This document shows positions 54,004-63,117 of a stretch of 64,000 nucleotides of DNA, piece after piece (position 1 is the first letter of the stretch; each line of letters starts with the position of its first letter). The notes under the pieces are model-generated. The model saw nothing but the letters and a program-made list of their open reading frames with translations. It was not told the DNA's origin and ran no database searches. Source of the DNA: Candidatus Hydrogenedens sp. Lineage in GTDB: Bacteria; Hydrogenedentota; Hydrogenedentia; Hydrogenedentales; JAEUWI01. Location of the stretch: NCBI GenBank assembly GCA_016125095.1, contig WGMK01000010.1, positions 262,343-326,342 of the forward strand. The letters run 5' to 3'. The position numbers were made by a program, and so were the translations under genes.

Positions 54004-54831
54004 ATGACCACGCCGACGACGACAGTACCCAAGGGCTTGGCGGCCAAGGAAGCGGCGCTCCGATCGCTGCTCCGCGAATACGGCCCGATGGCCATCGCCT
54101 ATTCAGGCGGCGTGGATTCCGCTTATTTGTGCGAAGTCGCGCATGAGGAACTGGGCGAACGCATGCGCCCGGTGCTGGCCGATTCCCCCAGCATGCCGCG
54201 CTCCGAGCTGCAGGATGCCTGCGCGCTGGCCGAGCGCAAGGGATGGGGCCTTACCGTTCTCCAGACCAGCGAGTTCGAGAACGAGGACTTCCTGAAGAAC
54301 GACGGCACGCGGTGCTTTTACTGCAAGGACGAGCTCTTCCGCGTGATGGATACCTTCGCGAAGGAGCAGGGAGTTGCCGTGCTCGCGTATGGCGAAATTG
54401 CCGACGACGCGCTGGACCCCACCCGCTACGGCGCCCGCGCTGCCCGGGATCACAAGGTCGTCGCGCCACTCGCCGAGGCGGGTCTCTTCAAGGTGGATAT
54501 ACGCACCTTGAGCAAGCTCCGCGGTCTGCCCACCTGGGACAAGGCCTCGTTCGCCTGCCTTTCATCGCGCTTCCCCACGGGCACGCGTGTCGAACCGTCG
54601 GAAATGAGCAAGGTTGAAAGGGCTGAAGAGGCCCTCAAGCGTTTCGGCTTCCACCAGTACCGTGCGCGCCATCATGGCGATCTCGTGCGCGTCGAGGTGG
54701 AGGAGGCGGACCTCGCGCGCTTTGCCGACGCTGAGCTGCGGCAGTCGGTGCTCGCAGCGCTGCGCGATGCCGGGTACCGCCACGTCACGCTCGACCTCGC
54801 GGGATATCGCACCGGAAGCACGGCCGACTAA
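54004..54831 (+). CDS. larE: LarE-type ATP-dependent sacrificial sulfur transferase
   Basis: A 275-aa PP-loop enzyme. IAYSGGVDSAYL is the ATP-binding loop (about 31-42), GTRCFYCKDELF a conserved Cys pair, and KASFACLSSRFPTG carries the Cys corresponding to LarE Cys176, which donates its own sulfur in making the nickel-pincer cofactor. Its presence suggests a single-turnover, sacrificial enzyme. No larB, larC or lactate racemase gene is near. Stop is 4 nt from the end of the convergent threonine aldolase gene. Confidence 0.93.
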   Translation: MTTPTTTVPKGLAAKEAALRSLLREYGPMAIAYSGGVDSAYLCEVAHEELGERMRPVLADSPSMPRSELQDACALAERKGWGLTVLQTSEFENEDFLKNDGTRCFYCKDELFRVMDTFAKEQGVAVLAYGEIADDALDPTRYGARAARDHKVVAPLAEAGLFKVDIRTLSKLRGLPTWDKASFACLSSRFPTGTRVEPSEMSKVERAEEALKRFGFHQYRARHHGDLVRVEVEEADLARFADAELRQSVLAALRDAGYRHVTLDLAGYRTGSTAD

Positions 54832-54835
54832 TCGC

Positions 54836-55858
54836 TTAGGGCATCGTTTCCGCGTAGGCCGCCTTGAAGTGGTCGAGCGCCTCGCCCAGCATTGTGTCGT
54901 CGATGTCGCGATGGAACACCGCCCGGATGCTGTCGGCTTCATGCGGCAACGTGAACACGCCCCGCTGCGCCAATGCGCCCACCAGTGCAAACGGCGAGGG
55001 ATGCCGCAGGTACAGGATGTTCGTCGGCGAAGGCATCACGAACGCGCCCCCGTTGGCCTCGAGCGCGGCGCGGAATTCCCGGGCGCGGCGGTGGTCCTCG
55101 GCCAAATCGGGCAGGTGGTGCTGCAGCGCATGCAATCCCGCCGCCGCGAGAATGCCGATCTGACGCATGCCGCCGCCCAGCATCTTGCGGCACTGCAGGG
55201 CCGCCCGCATGGCCGAGCGCGTGCCCGCCAGAATCGATCCCGCAGGCGCGCCGAGTCCCTTCGACAGGCAGAAGCAGATCGTGTCGCAATGTTGCGCGTA
55301 ATCTGCGGCCGACGCGCCCGTCGCCGCGCAGGCATTAAACAGGCGCGCCCCGTCGCAATGCAGCTTGATGCCGTGCTCCCGCGCAAGCGCTCCGAGTGCA
55401 CGCACCTCCTCTACGTCGTAGCACGCGCCGCCGCCGCGGTTGGTGGTGTTCTCAATCGAGACGACCGCCGTGTGCGAGAAGTGGGGATCGTCAATCTGTA
55501 CAATCCGCTTCTCCACCGCGTCCGGCGTCAGCTTGCCAAAGGCATCGGGCACCGGCCACGGCATCAGTCCGCCTACGCGGCTGAGGTTGGCCGCCTCGTA
55601 GTGGAACGGGTGAGACTCCTCGGCGAGGATTACCGTGTCGCCGGGCCGCGCCTGAATCAGGAAGGCGATCAGGTTCGCCATGGTGCCCGACGGCACGAAC
55701 AGCGCGGCCTCCTTGCCCAGCAGTGCTGCGGCGTATTCCTGCAAGGCGTTGACCGTCGGGTCCTCCTCGTAGACGTCATCGCCCACCTCGGCCCGGGCCA
55801 TCGCCTCACGCATCGCCGCCGTCGGCTTGGTCACCGTATCGCTCCGTAAATCGATCAT
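54836..55858 (-). CDS. ltaE: Low-specificity L-threonine aldolase
   Basis: A 340-aa PLP enzyme cleaving L-threonine to glycine and acetaldehyde. MIDLRSDTVTKPT is the family start, PSGTMAN, ESHPFHYE and LHCDGARLFNA follow, and the Schiff-base Lys is K200 in CLSKGLGAPAGS. Length and order are normal. The ATG at 55858 aligns with the family start. It is convergent with larE and divergent from the ceramidase-like gene. Confidence 0.94.
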   Translation of the reverse strand: MIDLRSDTVTKPTAAMREAMARAEVGDDVYEEDPTVNALQEYAAALLGKEAALFVPSGTMANLIAFLIQARPGDTVILAEESHPFHYEAANLSRVGGLMPWPVPDAFGKLTPDAVEKRIVQIDDPHFSHTAVVSIENTTNRGGGACYDVEEVRALGALAREHGIKLHCDGARLFNACAATGASAADYAQHCDTICFCLSKGLGAPAGSILAGTRSAMRAALQCRKMLGGGMRQIGILAAAGLHALQHHLPDLAEDHRRAREFRAALEANGGAFVMPSPTNILYLRHPSPFALVGALAQRGVFTLPHEADSIRAVFHRDIDDTMLGEALDHFKAAYAETMP

Positions 55859-55955
55859 GGCATCGGCGCTCCTGCTCTCCGGGATGAAAGTATAGAAACC
55901 AAGAGCGTATCATCGCGAGTCCATCCGGTATTCCAACTCCGAGAGGTTTCTTTCC

Positions 55956-57386
55956 ATGTCCCTGCTCCGCAAGATTCTGAAGATTACGGCGGTGGTCGTC
56001 GTGCTGGTCGTCGTGCTGTTCCTCACCTTCATCGGCCCGTGGCCGGTGTACAAAGACAGCGGCTACGCCGATGCCGGTTACTTTAAGCGCGATGTGGAAA
56101 CGCTGACCGAACAGGCCGCAGCCGAGGACCTGACAAAGGACCCGGGCTTCTTGCGGGTGGGTTGGAGCGCCGTGGACATGACCCCGCACATCGGCGTGCC
56201 GCTGGCGGGCTATGGCGCGCGCAAGGGCGAGAAGCGCAGCACCGGCGTGCATGACCCGCTCTTTACCCGCGCCATCGCATTCAGCGACGGCACCGACACG
56301 GTGGTGCTGGTAGGCGCGGACATGCTCATCATGCCGCCGAACGTGGCCGAACTGGTGCGCGCGCGCGTGGCGGAAAAGACCGGCCTGGGCGCCGACTCGA
56401 TTCTCTTCGCTGCTTCGCACACCCACTGCGGCCCGGGCGGTCTCGCGCCCGCCGTGGCGATGGTCATCAGCGCCGGTCCCTACGATCCCGAAGTGCCGCC
56501 GTTTCTGGCCGACAAGATCTCGCAGGTGATCGAGGAAGCCGTCGCCGACCTGGCCCCCGGCCGTCTGCTGCACGGCGGCGTCGATGCGCCCGAGTTCATC
56601 CGCAATCGCTCGTTCGACGACACGCCCGGCCGTCCGGATGTCGTGGACCCCGAAGTGAGCTATTGTTTGGTGGAGAAGGGAAGCGGCGAGCGTTGCTACC
56701 TCGTGAGCTTCTCGGCCCACCCGACCACGTACGGGGCGAACCAGATGGAGTTCAGCGCGGAATTTCCGGGCGCCATGATGCGCGCCTTGACCGAGAAGGC
56801 GAAGACCTCCGCCGTGTATCTGGGCGGCGCGACGGGCAGCATGGGCCCGCGCACGCCGGACGCTCCCACCGAAGCGGAGCGCATCGAGCTGATGGGCCAG
56901 GGGCTCGCGAAGAAGGTGCTGGACGACGCCGCAGCGCGCGAGGCGGCGGGCGATGGCTGGCAGGACAAGATGGACGTGGCCTCGGTCGGGCTGCCGCTGG
57001 GCATGCCGGGCCTGCAGATCCGTCCGCTGGAAGACAACACGAACTGGCGCCTGTCGCCGATGGTCGAGCACATCCTCGGCGTGCCGCTGGACGGATGGCT
57101 TTCTGCGGCGCGCGTGGGCGATATGTTCTTCTTCGGCACCCCCTTCGATTGCAGCGGTGAAATGAGCGTGCGCTGGAAGGAATGGGCCGCCAAGAAGGAT
57201 CTGGACCTCTGGGTCACGGGTTTCAATGGCGCCTACCTGGGCTACCTCTCGCCCGACGAGTACTACGACATGACGCCGCTGGGCTACGAGACCGGCATGA
57301 TGAGCTGGTTCGGTCCGGATGTGTCGGCCCAGTTCACCGACCTGCTGGAGAAATCGGTGGAGCAGCTGGGCGAACCGGCGGCTTAG
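55956..57386 (+). CDS. Membrane-anchored neutral/alkaline-ceramidase-like amidohydrolase
   Basis: 476 aa. An uncleaved N-terminal span (ITAVVVVLVVVLFLTFIG) anchors a periplasmic domain. Family motifs are GWSAVDMTPHIGVPLAGYG, the metal and nucleophile region FAASHTHCGPG, FSAHPTTYG and YLGYLSPDEYYD. These match the N-terminal domain of neutral ceramidases, a zinc-dependent family with many bacterial members of unknown substrate. It starts about 100 nt after ltaE, divergently, and the next gene begins 3 nt after its stop. Confidence 0.85.
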   Translation: MSLLRKILKITAVVVVLVVVLFLTFIGPWPVYKDSGYADAGYFKRDVETLTEQAAAEDLTKDPGFLRVGWSAVDMTPHIGVPLAGYGARKGEKRSTGVHDPLFTRAIAFSDGTDTVVLVGADMLIMPPNVAELVRARVAEKTGLGADSILFAASHTHCGPGGLAPAVAMVISAGPYDPEVPPFLADKISQVIEEAVADLAPGRLLHGGVDAPEFIRNRSFDDTPGRPDVVDPEVSYCLVEKGSGERCYLVSFSAHPTTYGANQMEFSAEFPGAMMRALTEKAKTSAVYLGGATGSMGPRTPDAPTEAERIELMGQGLAKKVLDDAAAREAAGDGWQDKMDVASVGLPLGMPGLQIRPLEDNTNWRLSPMVEHILGVPLDGWLSAARVGDMFFFGTPFDCSGEMSVRWKEWAAKKDLDLWVTGFNGAYLGYLSPDEYYDMTPLGYETGMMSWFGPDVSAQFTDLLEKSVEQLGEPAA

Positions 57387-57389
57387 CCC

Positions 57390-58841
57390 TTGGAGTCTGA
57401 GTACGAAACCGAAGCGCTGACGGCGGAGCCGCAGGAAGCGCCGAGCGAGCCGCCGCGCGTCCTGTCGCCCGTAGGGCGTCAGGCGTTGCTGGGGCTGGCT
57501 GCCGTGCTGGCCGCCATGGCAGGGCTGCTGCTCGTGGGCATGCTCGAGGCCGGATGGCAGGCGGCCAACCCTTGGGGTTTTGCCCAGCTGATACCCGCCA
57601 TCGAGAATCCGCCTGAAGACGCGGAGCCCGTGCGCGCTCGTCCGGTCCCCATCGAGAATTTCGCCGACCAGGCTGCGCAGCGCGACGAAATTATCTCGCT
57701 CGGCGGCGATGAGGAAGCCTTCGCTATGCTGGGCCTGAGCCGCACGGAGACGGTGTATTTCGTCGGGCCTTCTTTCGACACCCTCGAAGGCGCGCTGGCC
57801 TCGGGCCGCATGCCCGTGCCGGGCGAACCCGAGGTGCTGGCGGGCGACCTGGCGCGCCTCGACCGGTTCACCATGGACGGCTCCGAGTTCACGGTGGTGG
57901 GCTATCTCAAGCCGGGCACCGGCGGCACCACCTTCGCCTATGTGCTGCCCGGGCACGCGCGATGGGAGTCGCTGTTCGAGGAAGCCGCGGGCGCGGTGCG
58001 GGGCTATCTCCTCCGAGACGCGCGGCCGGTCGCCGAGGTGTCCCAGGAAACCAAGCTGGAAGAGAAGGTGGCAGAGACCCAACTGCCCGGCGCGGAGTGG
58101 TTCTCCCCGTTGCAGCGCACGCACCCCGTCTTTGCTGTGGCCGCGCTCGTGCTGCTGATGATCGTGTCGCTGGGCAGCGCGGTAATGCATACGGCAGGAC
58201 TGCAATGGCTGGCGCGGCATACCCTGCTCGGGCGTTCGATGCTCATCCGTGCCATGGCCGCCTATCCCGGGCTGTGGGTGGGCGTGCATCTGGTCAGCTT
58301 CGCCGTCTTCTACGGCGCGATGATCTACAGCCTGCTGCAGCCGCTCGTGAATTTCCACCTGATGGCCTTCGTGACCTACGTGTTTTCCGATGGCGGCCTG
58401 GGCTATCTGGGCGATGCCTACGCATCGGGCAACATGATTGCCGCAGCGAACGCCACGTGGTGGAACAACTACGTTGTGCAGACGCTGAACTACACGCTGA
58501 TGCTGTCCCTGATTCCGCTGGCGCTCGGGTTCATCAAGACCCTCGGCAGCCTTGCGCTGGTGGGCCTGATCATGTCGCCGCAATGGACCGGCACGGCCGC
58601 CAGCTACGCCGTGCATGCGGGCACGCTCGCGCTGGAAATCGAGCCCTACCTCATCGCGTGCTTTCCAGTCGTGCTGTGGCCGTGGTGGGTGTTTCAGTCC
58701 ATCCGCGGCCGGGAGTGGCTGCCGGGCCGGTTGCGGCAAACGCTCTTCCTCTTCGCCGAGACCGCCGTGCTCACCGGCATCCTGCTCTACGGCGCTGCGC
58801 TCTACGAAGCCGTGACGCTGATTCTGCTGATGGGCGGATGA
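57390..58841 (+). CDS. Multi-span membrane protein with periplasmic domain, SpoIIM-like C-terminal half
   Basis: 483 aa from TTG 57390, 3 nt after the ceramidase-like stop. One span (about 30-50), a periplasmic region (about 55-235) with MacB-like phrasing (GRMPVPGEPEVLAGDLARLD, then EFTVVGYLKPGTGGTTF), then about five spans. The C-terminal part NYVVQTLNYTLMLSLIPLAL and HAGTLALEIEPYLIAC is weakly like the SpoIIM family (N...HG.lE). Close coupling suggests it works with the ceramidase-like protein, perhaps in export or lipid handling. Assignment is tentative. Confidence 0.6.
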   Translation: MESEYETEALTAEPQEAPSEPPRVLSPVGRQALLGLAAVLAAMAGLLLVGMLEAGWQAANPWGFAQLIPAIENPPEDAEPVRARPVPIENFADQAAQRDEIISLGGDEEAFAMLGLSRTETVYFVGPSFDTLEGALASGRMPVPGEPEVLAGDLARLDRFTMDGSEFTVVGYLKPGTGGTTFAYVLPGHARWESLFEEAAGAVRGYLLRDARPVAEVSQETKLEEKVAETQLPGAEWFSPLQRTHPVFAVAALVLLMIVSLGSAVMHTAGLQWLARHTLLGRSMLIRAMAAYPGLWVGVHLVSFAVFYGAMIYSLLQPLVNFHLMAFVTYVFSDGGLGYLGDAYASGNMIAAANATWWNNYVVQTLNYTLMLSLIPLALGFIKTLGSLALVGLIMSPQWTGTAASYAVHAGTLALEIEPYLIACFPVVLWPWWVFQSIRGREWLPGRLRQTLFLFAETAVLTGILLYGAALYEAVTLILLMGG

Positions 58842-58907
58842 TTGGGATAGTCCGCTGATTTTGATGATGGGCGCGGATTGGGGAATGCAATTCCCGAAGG
58901 GCGGGAT

Positions 58908-58933
58908 TGCTATCCTGCGATCTGCTATCCTGC
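58908..58933 (+). promoter_or_regulatory. Two tandem TGCTATCCTGC boxes before the first MntA/HepT module
   Basis: Two copies (58908-58918 and 58923-58933) of an extended -10-like sequence. A third copy at 60655-60665 stands before the second module. Confidence 0.45.
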
Positions 58934-58982
58934 CAAGTAGTACCGAGTAGTCACTTCAGCAGGAATGAAGGAATTGGGGCGC

Positions 58983-59285
58983 ATGGATGTGGAAGCGTCG
59001 CGCCGCGAAGGCGTACTTGAAGAATTGCGCAGGCTGAAGCCGCACCTCTCCGGACGATACGGCGTCACCCGTCTGGGCGTGTTCGGCTCGGTGGCGCGCG
59101 GGCAGGCGACGGACTCCAGCGACGTCGATATTGTAGTCGAGATGACGCCCAACCTATTCCGGCGCGCCAGCGTCAAGCACCTGCTCGAAAGAGAACTGGG
59201 GCGGTCGGTCGATGTGGTTCGGTATAGCGCCAGCATGAATGCGGCCCTGCGGGAACGAATCGATCGTGAAGCCCTCTTCGTATGA
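58983..59285 (+). CDS. mntA: MNT-type nucleotidyltransferase antitoxin, module 1
   Basis: A minimal nucleotidyltransferase of 100 aa. LGVFGSVARGQATDSSDVDI carries the GS(x)10-12DxD active site, intact. ATG 58983 (MDVEASRREG) is preferred; 58965 is possible, but it has a poorly placed ribosome site. MntA partners AMPylate a tyrosine near the HEPN active site of HepT to silence it. The gene overlaps the next one by about 20 nt, consistent with a type VII toxin-antitoxin pair. Confidence 0.85.
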   Translation: MDVEASRREGVLEELRRLKPHLSGRYGVTRLGVFGSVARGQATDSSDVDIVVEMTPNLFRRASVKHLLERELGRSVDVVRYSASMNAALRERIDREALFV

Positions 59286-59655
59286 TGTTGCTGCCATACG
59301 GGAGCATCTCGACGCCATCGACGAAGCGCTTCGGCGCATCGTAAGACGTTTTCAGGGGATTCAGTCCGCCGCCGACTTTACCGGTAGCGATACCGGTGCA
59401 GATAAGCTCGACGCCATCGCGATGATGCTGCTGACTATTGGCGAGCATCTGAAAAAGATAGATAAGCTCACGAACGGGGAACTCCTGTCCCGGGTGCCCG
59501 ACATGGATTGGGCAGGCGTCAAGGGCACGCGGGATATCATCGCCCACGACTACTTCGGAATCGATGCCGAAGAAATATTCAGTATCTGCAAGGAGGATCT
59601 CGCGCCCCTGCAGGCGGCGATAGATCACGTGCGCGCGCTCGCCACGACCGAATAG
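59266..59655 (+). CDS. hepT: HEPN-domain (DUF86) HepT-like RNase, module 1
   Basis: 129 aa from GTG 59266, overlapping the nucleotidyltransferase; ATG 59239 gives a 9-residue longer form. The HEPN motif RX4HXY is intact as RDIIAHDY in GTRDIIAHDYFGID, the DUF86 signature. Helical throughout. Expected to be a ribonuclease controlled by the MNT partner. A short linker separates it from the convergent GH43-like gene (4-nt gap). Confidence 0.85.
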   Translation: MKPSSYDVAAIREHLDAIDEALRRIVRRFQGIQSAADFTGSDTGADKLDAIAMMLLTIGEHLKKIDKLTNGELLSRVPDMDWAGVKGTRDIIAHDYFGIDAEEIFSICKEDLAPLQAAIDHVRALATTE

Positions 59656-59659
59656 GCTC

Positions 59660-60592
59660 TTACTCGTCCCCGGCAAGTCCCTCCGCTATCCCGCGCGGTA
59701 CGCGGAATACCGTACCGTGGCGGAGGCCGTCGGGCATGTGCAGCCGGTCGGACCAGTCTTCCCAATGTTCGAGGTCGGTGGAAGCAACGACGCCGTAGCG
59801 GTGGTCCTGGTATTTGTCGAAGTACACCAGCCAGCGGCCATCCCACCGAATGGCCGTGGGGCCCTCGGCCCAGTAGTCGCCGGTGATGGGGGCACTCGGC
59901 GCGGACCATGGTCCGGCGGGGTTGTCTGCGTGCGCGCCGCGGATGTTCTTCTGCGGCGGTAAGCGGGTCTCGTCTTTCAGGAACATGGCATAGCCGTCGT
60001 CCGTGCGGACCATCGTGCTGTCGATCACGCTGAAGCCTTGGTCGTATAGCAGGGCCGCCTCGGTGAAGGTTTCGAAATCGCGGGTTTCGGTGAAGTACAT
60101 CCGGTGGTTCCATTCGCCCTCGGGGTTGTCCTTGCCCGCGGGAAACCGGCTGGGTACGGTGGAGGCCCAGAAGATGAGCCAGCGCTCTCGGGCGGCGTCG
60201 TAGAACAACTCCGGCGCCCAGGCGTTGCGCGCGTCGTCGATGTGCTCCATCACGGGCAGCCAGCGCTGCTCCGACCAGTGCCGCAGGTCTTTCGAATGCG
60301 CGTAGCCGATGCCGCGCTCCTGCCAGCCCGGCGTCCACACCATGTGATATGTGGCATCGGGCCCCTGCGCAATACAGGGATCGCGGATAAGCTGCTCTTT
60401 TTTGCCGACTGCGGGCGCCAGCACCGGGGCGCCGTCGCGCAGCGCCTTCCACTCCAGGCCGTCCTCCGAAGCCGCGAAATGCAGACCGTCCTCGCCGTTG
60501 CCGGTGAAGTAGGAAAACAGCAGCACCGAGTCGTCCGCAGCCACGGCAGAAAGGGACAGTAGGCATGTGACGAATAAACTGAGCAGGCGCAT
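59660..60592 (-). CDS. Secreted GH43-like five-bladed glycosidase
   Basis: 310 aa. The start is ATG 60592 with AGGAGG 7 nt upstream, giving a signal peptide (MRLLSLFVTCLLSLSAVAA). The propeller shows LIRDPCIAQGPDATYHMVWT (the GH43-type RDP segment), GIGYAHSKDLRHW, NAWAPELFYD and DYWAEGPTAIRWDGRW (the general-acid region, EGP). Plausible activity is on arabinan, xylan or a related polysaccharide. The frame upstream of 60592 overlaps the next nucleotidyltransferase gene and is not part of this gene. It sits between two toxin-antitoxin-like modules. Confidence 0.82.
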   Translation of the reverse strand: MRLLSLFVTCLLSLSAVAADDSVLLFSYFTGNGEDGLHFAASEDGLEWKALRDGAPVLAPAVGKKEQLIRDPCIAQGPDATYHMVWTPGWQERGIGYAHSKDLRHWSEQRWLPVMEHIDDARNAWAPELFYDAARERWLIFWASTVPSRFPAGKDNPEGEWNHRMYFTETRDFETFTEAALLYDQGFSVIDSTMVRTDDGYAMFLKDETRLPPQKNIRGAHADNPAGPWSAPSAPITGDYWAEGPTAIRWDGRWLVYFDKYQDHRYGVVASTDLEHWEDWSDRLHMPDGLRHGTVFRVPRGIAEGLAGDE

Positions 60593-60654
60593 CGAATCTC
60601 CTCCTGAACGCCAGCATAGCAGGATGGTGCGGCGTTTGTCGGGCGGCGGGGGCT

Positions 60655-60665
60655 CTGCTATCCTG
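60655..60665 (+). promoter_or_regulatory. TGCTATCCTGC box before the second MntA/HepT module
   Basis: Identical to the two boxes at 58908 and 58923. A near-complement (GCATAGCAGGATGG) lies at 60613-60626 and probably serves as the extended -10 of the divergent GH43-like gene. Confidence 0.45.
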
Positions 60666-60698
60666 CGCAAGACAACCTGCAGCAACAGGGAGCGCTCC

Positions 60699-61109
60699 TT
60701 GGACACACGCGAAATCATAGGCGGCATTGTAAGCCGTCATTACCCGGACGTGCAGGCCGTGTACCTGTTTGGTTCGCGGGCCGATGGCACCGCGCGCGAA
60801 GACAGCGATATCGATATCGCGGTGCTGCTGCCAGAATCCCAAGCCGAGCACGCGAGCAATCTCGCGATCAGTGAATGCCGGCATGCGCTGGAAGACGCCC
60901 TCGGCATCCCCGTGGACCTGCTCAACGCCCGCGAGGTGTCCACCGTCATGCAGTTTCAATTCATCTACGGAGAGCGCATCCTTTGCTGCGATGTCTACGA
61001 GGCGGACGTCTTCGAGATGCTCACGATGTCGTACTACCAGAAGCTCAATGAGGAACGCGCCGGCATACTCGCCGAATTCCAGGCGACGGGGCGGCTCTAC
61101 GACGTATGA
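60699..61109 (+). CDS. mntA: MNT-type nucleotidyltransferase antitoxin, module 2
   Basis: 136 aa from TTG 60699, with GGGAG 6 nt upstream; an ATG at 60567 lies inside the divergent GH43-like gene. VYLFGSRADGTAREDSDIDI is the intact nucleotidyltransferase active site, and the rest fits MntA-length proteins. Its stop overlaps the next start (ATGA), so the pair is translationally coupled. Sequence differs clearly from module 1 (GSRADG against GSVARG), so they are not a recent duplication. Confidence 0.87.
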   Translation: MDTREIIGGIVSRHYPDVQAVYLFGSRADGTAREDSDIDIAVLLPESQAEHASNLAISECRHALEDALGIPVDLLNAREVSTVMQFQFIYGERILCCDVYEADVFEMLTMSYYQKLNEERAGILAEFQATGRLYDV

Positions 61110-61525
61110 ACGACGTGGTGCTCAATAAGCTGCAGAGCATTCAGCGATGCGTGGCTCGCGCAAGGGAGGAGTACGGCCAGAGTGCCAAGGACTTCGTGAC
61201 GGACTATACGCGTCAGGATGCGGCGGTTCTCAATGTGCTGCGCGCTTGCGAACAGACGATAGACCTCGCCAACCACGTTGTAAAATTATACAAGTTGGGC
61301 TCGCCATCGGCCACCGCAGAAAGCTTTACGCTATTGGTCCGCGCAGGCGTTATCAGCGAGGCGCTGGCAGTGCGTCTCACGAAGATGATCCGGTTCCGGA
61401 ATGTCGTGGTGCATGCGTATCAACAAGCGGATATTGAAGTCGTCCAAGGCGTGATCCAGCAGGGCCTGGACGATCTATTGGAATGTGGCGAGGCGATCCG
61501 CCGGTTTGCGGACGCCCAGGAATGA
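61106..61525 (+). CDS. hepT: HepT-type HEPN ribonuclease, module 2
   Basis: 139 aa. [11 protein letters not shown] carries RX4HXY (RNVVVHAY), the HepT active site and the Tyr that MntA would AMPylate. The N-terminus [20 protein letters not shown] is typical of HepT. Overlaps the nucleotidyltransferase by 4 nt and the following epimerase gene by 4 nt (ATGA), so the three genes may be one transcript. Confidence 0.87.
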   Translation: MNDVVLNKLQSIQRCVARAREEYGQSAKDFVTDYTRQDAAVLNVLRACEQTIDLANHVVKLYKLGSPSATAESFTLLVRAGVISEALAVRLTKMIRFRNVVVHAYQQADIEVVQGVIQQGLDDLLECGEAIRRFADAQE

Positions 61526-62442
61526 CCGCGCGCCGCATAGTCATTGCCGGGGGCTCGGGTTTTCTGGGGCTCAATCTGGCGCGGCATCTGGCGGCCGAGG
61601 GCTATGAGCCGGTCGTCCTGTCGCGACACGCCCCAGCCGAAACAGGGCCCTGGACCCATGCGCCGTGGGATGCGAGAACGGCGGGGGAGTGGGCGGCGCA
61701 ACTGGATGGCGCGGCGGGGCTGGTGAATCTCGCGGGGCGCACCGTGGACTGCGTAAAGACGCCCGACCACTGTGACGAAATCCTCCGCTCGCGGGTGGAA
61801 TCGACGCGGGTGCTGGGACAAGCGCTACGCCAGATCGATTCACCACCGCCCGTATGGGTGCAGATGTCCACCGCGCACCGCTACGGCGATCCGCCGAATC
61901 TGCTCTGCGATGAGGACAGCGCCTTCGGCTACGGGCTCGCCCCCATCGTGGGCCAGGCTTGGGAAGAGGCCTTTGCGGAAGCCGTGCTGCCTGGCATGCG
62001 CCAGGTCATCCTGCGGACCAGCTTCGTGCTTGGGCGCAGCGGCGGCGCTTTGCAGCGTCTCGCGGGCCTGGCGCGGCTGGGGCTGGGCGGTCCCGTGGGG
62101 CACGGGCGGCAGGGTATCAGCTGGATACACGAGCGCGACATGAACCGGCTCATGGCCCAAGGCCTCACCGACCTATCCATGCAGGGCGCCTATATCGCGA
62201 CGGCGCCGAATCCTGTCTCCAACGCGGAGTTCATGCACATACTGCGGCGTGTGCTGGGCGTGCCCATCGGACTGCCCGCGGCCGCCTGGATGGTACGCGT
62301 CGGCGCGCCGCTGGTGCTTCGTACCGATCCCGAACTCGCGCTCTACGGCCGCTATTGTGTCTCGCGCCGGCTGAAAGAAGAAGGCTTCGATTTCGAGTAT
62401 CCCGAAGTAGAAGGAGCCCTGCGGGATTTGTTCGGGCGCTAG
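61522..62442 (+). CDS. SDR39U1/YfcH-family (TIGR01777) NAD-dependent epimerase-like protein
   Basis: 306 aa from ATG 61522, which overlaps the HepT stop. [20 protein letters not shown] is the NAD(P)-binding motif. [20 protein letters not shown] and the [15 protein letters not shown] segment match the TIGR01777 family, including YfcH, whose physiological substrate is unknown. The usual YxxxK is replaced, as in other family members. The open frame begins 39 nt earlier inside hepT; the ATG is preferred for its family start. Confidence 0.88.
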   Translation: MTARRIVIAGGSGFLGLNLARHLAAEGYEPVVLSRHAPAETGPWTHAPWDARTAGEWAAQLDGAAGLVNLAGRTVDCVKTPDHCDEILRSRVESTRVLGQALRQIDSPPPVWVQMSTAHRYGDPPNLLCDEDSAFGYGLAPIVGQAWEEAFAEAVLPGMRQVILRTSFVLGRSGGALQRLAGLARLGLGGPVGHGRQGISWIHERDMNRLMAQGLTDLSMQGAYIATAPNPVSNAEFMHILRRVLGVPIGLPAAAWMVRVGAPLVLRTDPELALYGRYCVSRRLKEEGFDFEYPEVEGALRDLFGR

Positions 62443-62464
62443 CGTGCTGCCCGCCCGTCGCCCC

Positions 62465-62932
62465 TCATTCTGGCGGCGGAAGCAGGGTGAGCCCGAAGGC
62501 CTCGAAGCCGGCCATCATGCGGTCCATGTCCGGGGCGGGGGCCGGGCCGCCAGGTTCGTCGGCGGGGTCGCCAATCATACGGAAAAAGTTTTCGAAGCCG
62601 CCCGGCGTGGCAATCACATAGAGGCGGGCGTCGGCGTCGGTCTGGTTGGTGAATTGATGAGGCACGTTCTTGGGCGCGTGGAGCACATCGCCCGGGCCGG
62701 CTTTTGTCGTCTTGCCATCAATCCAGAAGGTCAGCTGTCCCTCGAGCAGGATGAACGTCTCGTCCTCGCGGCTGTGGCTGTGCGGCGGCACGCCCTTGCC
62801 GGGCGAAACCTCGATCTCGAAGAGCGAGAACAACCCGCCGGTCTGCGCGCTGTCCAGCAAGATGGTCGTCAGGTCTTCCACCACCCAGAGGCGCTCGCCG
62901 CCGCCGGCAGGCACTTGCACGGGAATCTGCAT
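62465..62932 (-). CDS. Cupin-domain protein
   Basis: A 155-aa single-domain cupin. PPHSHSREDETFILLEGQLT is motif 1 (HxH, E), GDVLHAPKNVPHQFTN motif 2 with the second His; the metal-binding set is complete. C-terminal extension GFENFFRMIGDPADE resembles quercetin-dioxygenase-like cupins. Substrate unknown. It is convergent with the epimerase-like gene. Confidence 0.88.
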   Translation of the reverse strand: MQIPVQVPAGGGERLWVVEDLTTILLDSAQTGGLFSLFEIEVSPGKGVPPHSHSREDETFILLEGQLTFWIDGKTTKAGPGDVLHAPKNVPHQFTNQTDADARLYVIATPGGFENFFRMIGDPADEPGGPAPAPDMDRMMAGFEAFGLTLLPPPE

Positions 62933-63117
62933 CGGTCAGGAATCCTCAATAGTTCGCGCCAGTCGCGATGCGCTCCGGCGGCGCCGCAGTGTGCGGCAAT
63001 CCTTCGCGAGGTTTCCACTCCGCCCCGGCGAATACTTGCCCAGACTTGGCGGTATCTGTACCATCGCCATCAGCGCGGTAGTATGCGCCCGAGACCTACC
63101 AAGGGGAGAACGATTTG

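Noticed and set aside
55806..58739. Very long minus-strand open frame (977 codons) across ltaE, the ceramidase-like gene and its partner
   Set aside because: It is antisense to three well-supported genes and is rich in His, Arg and Gln, typical of shadow frames.
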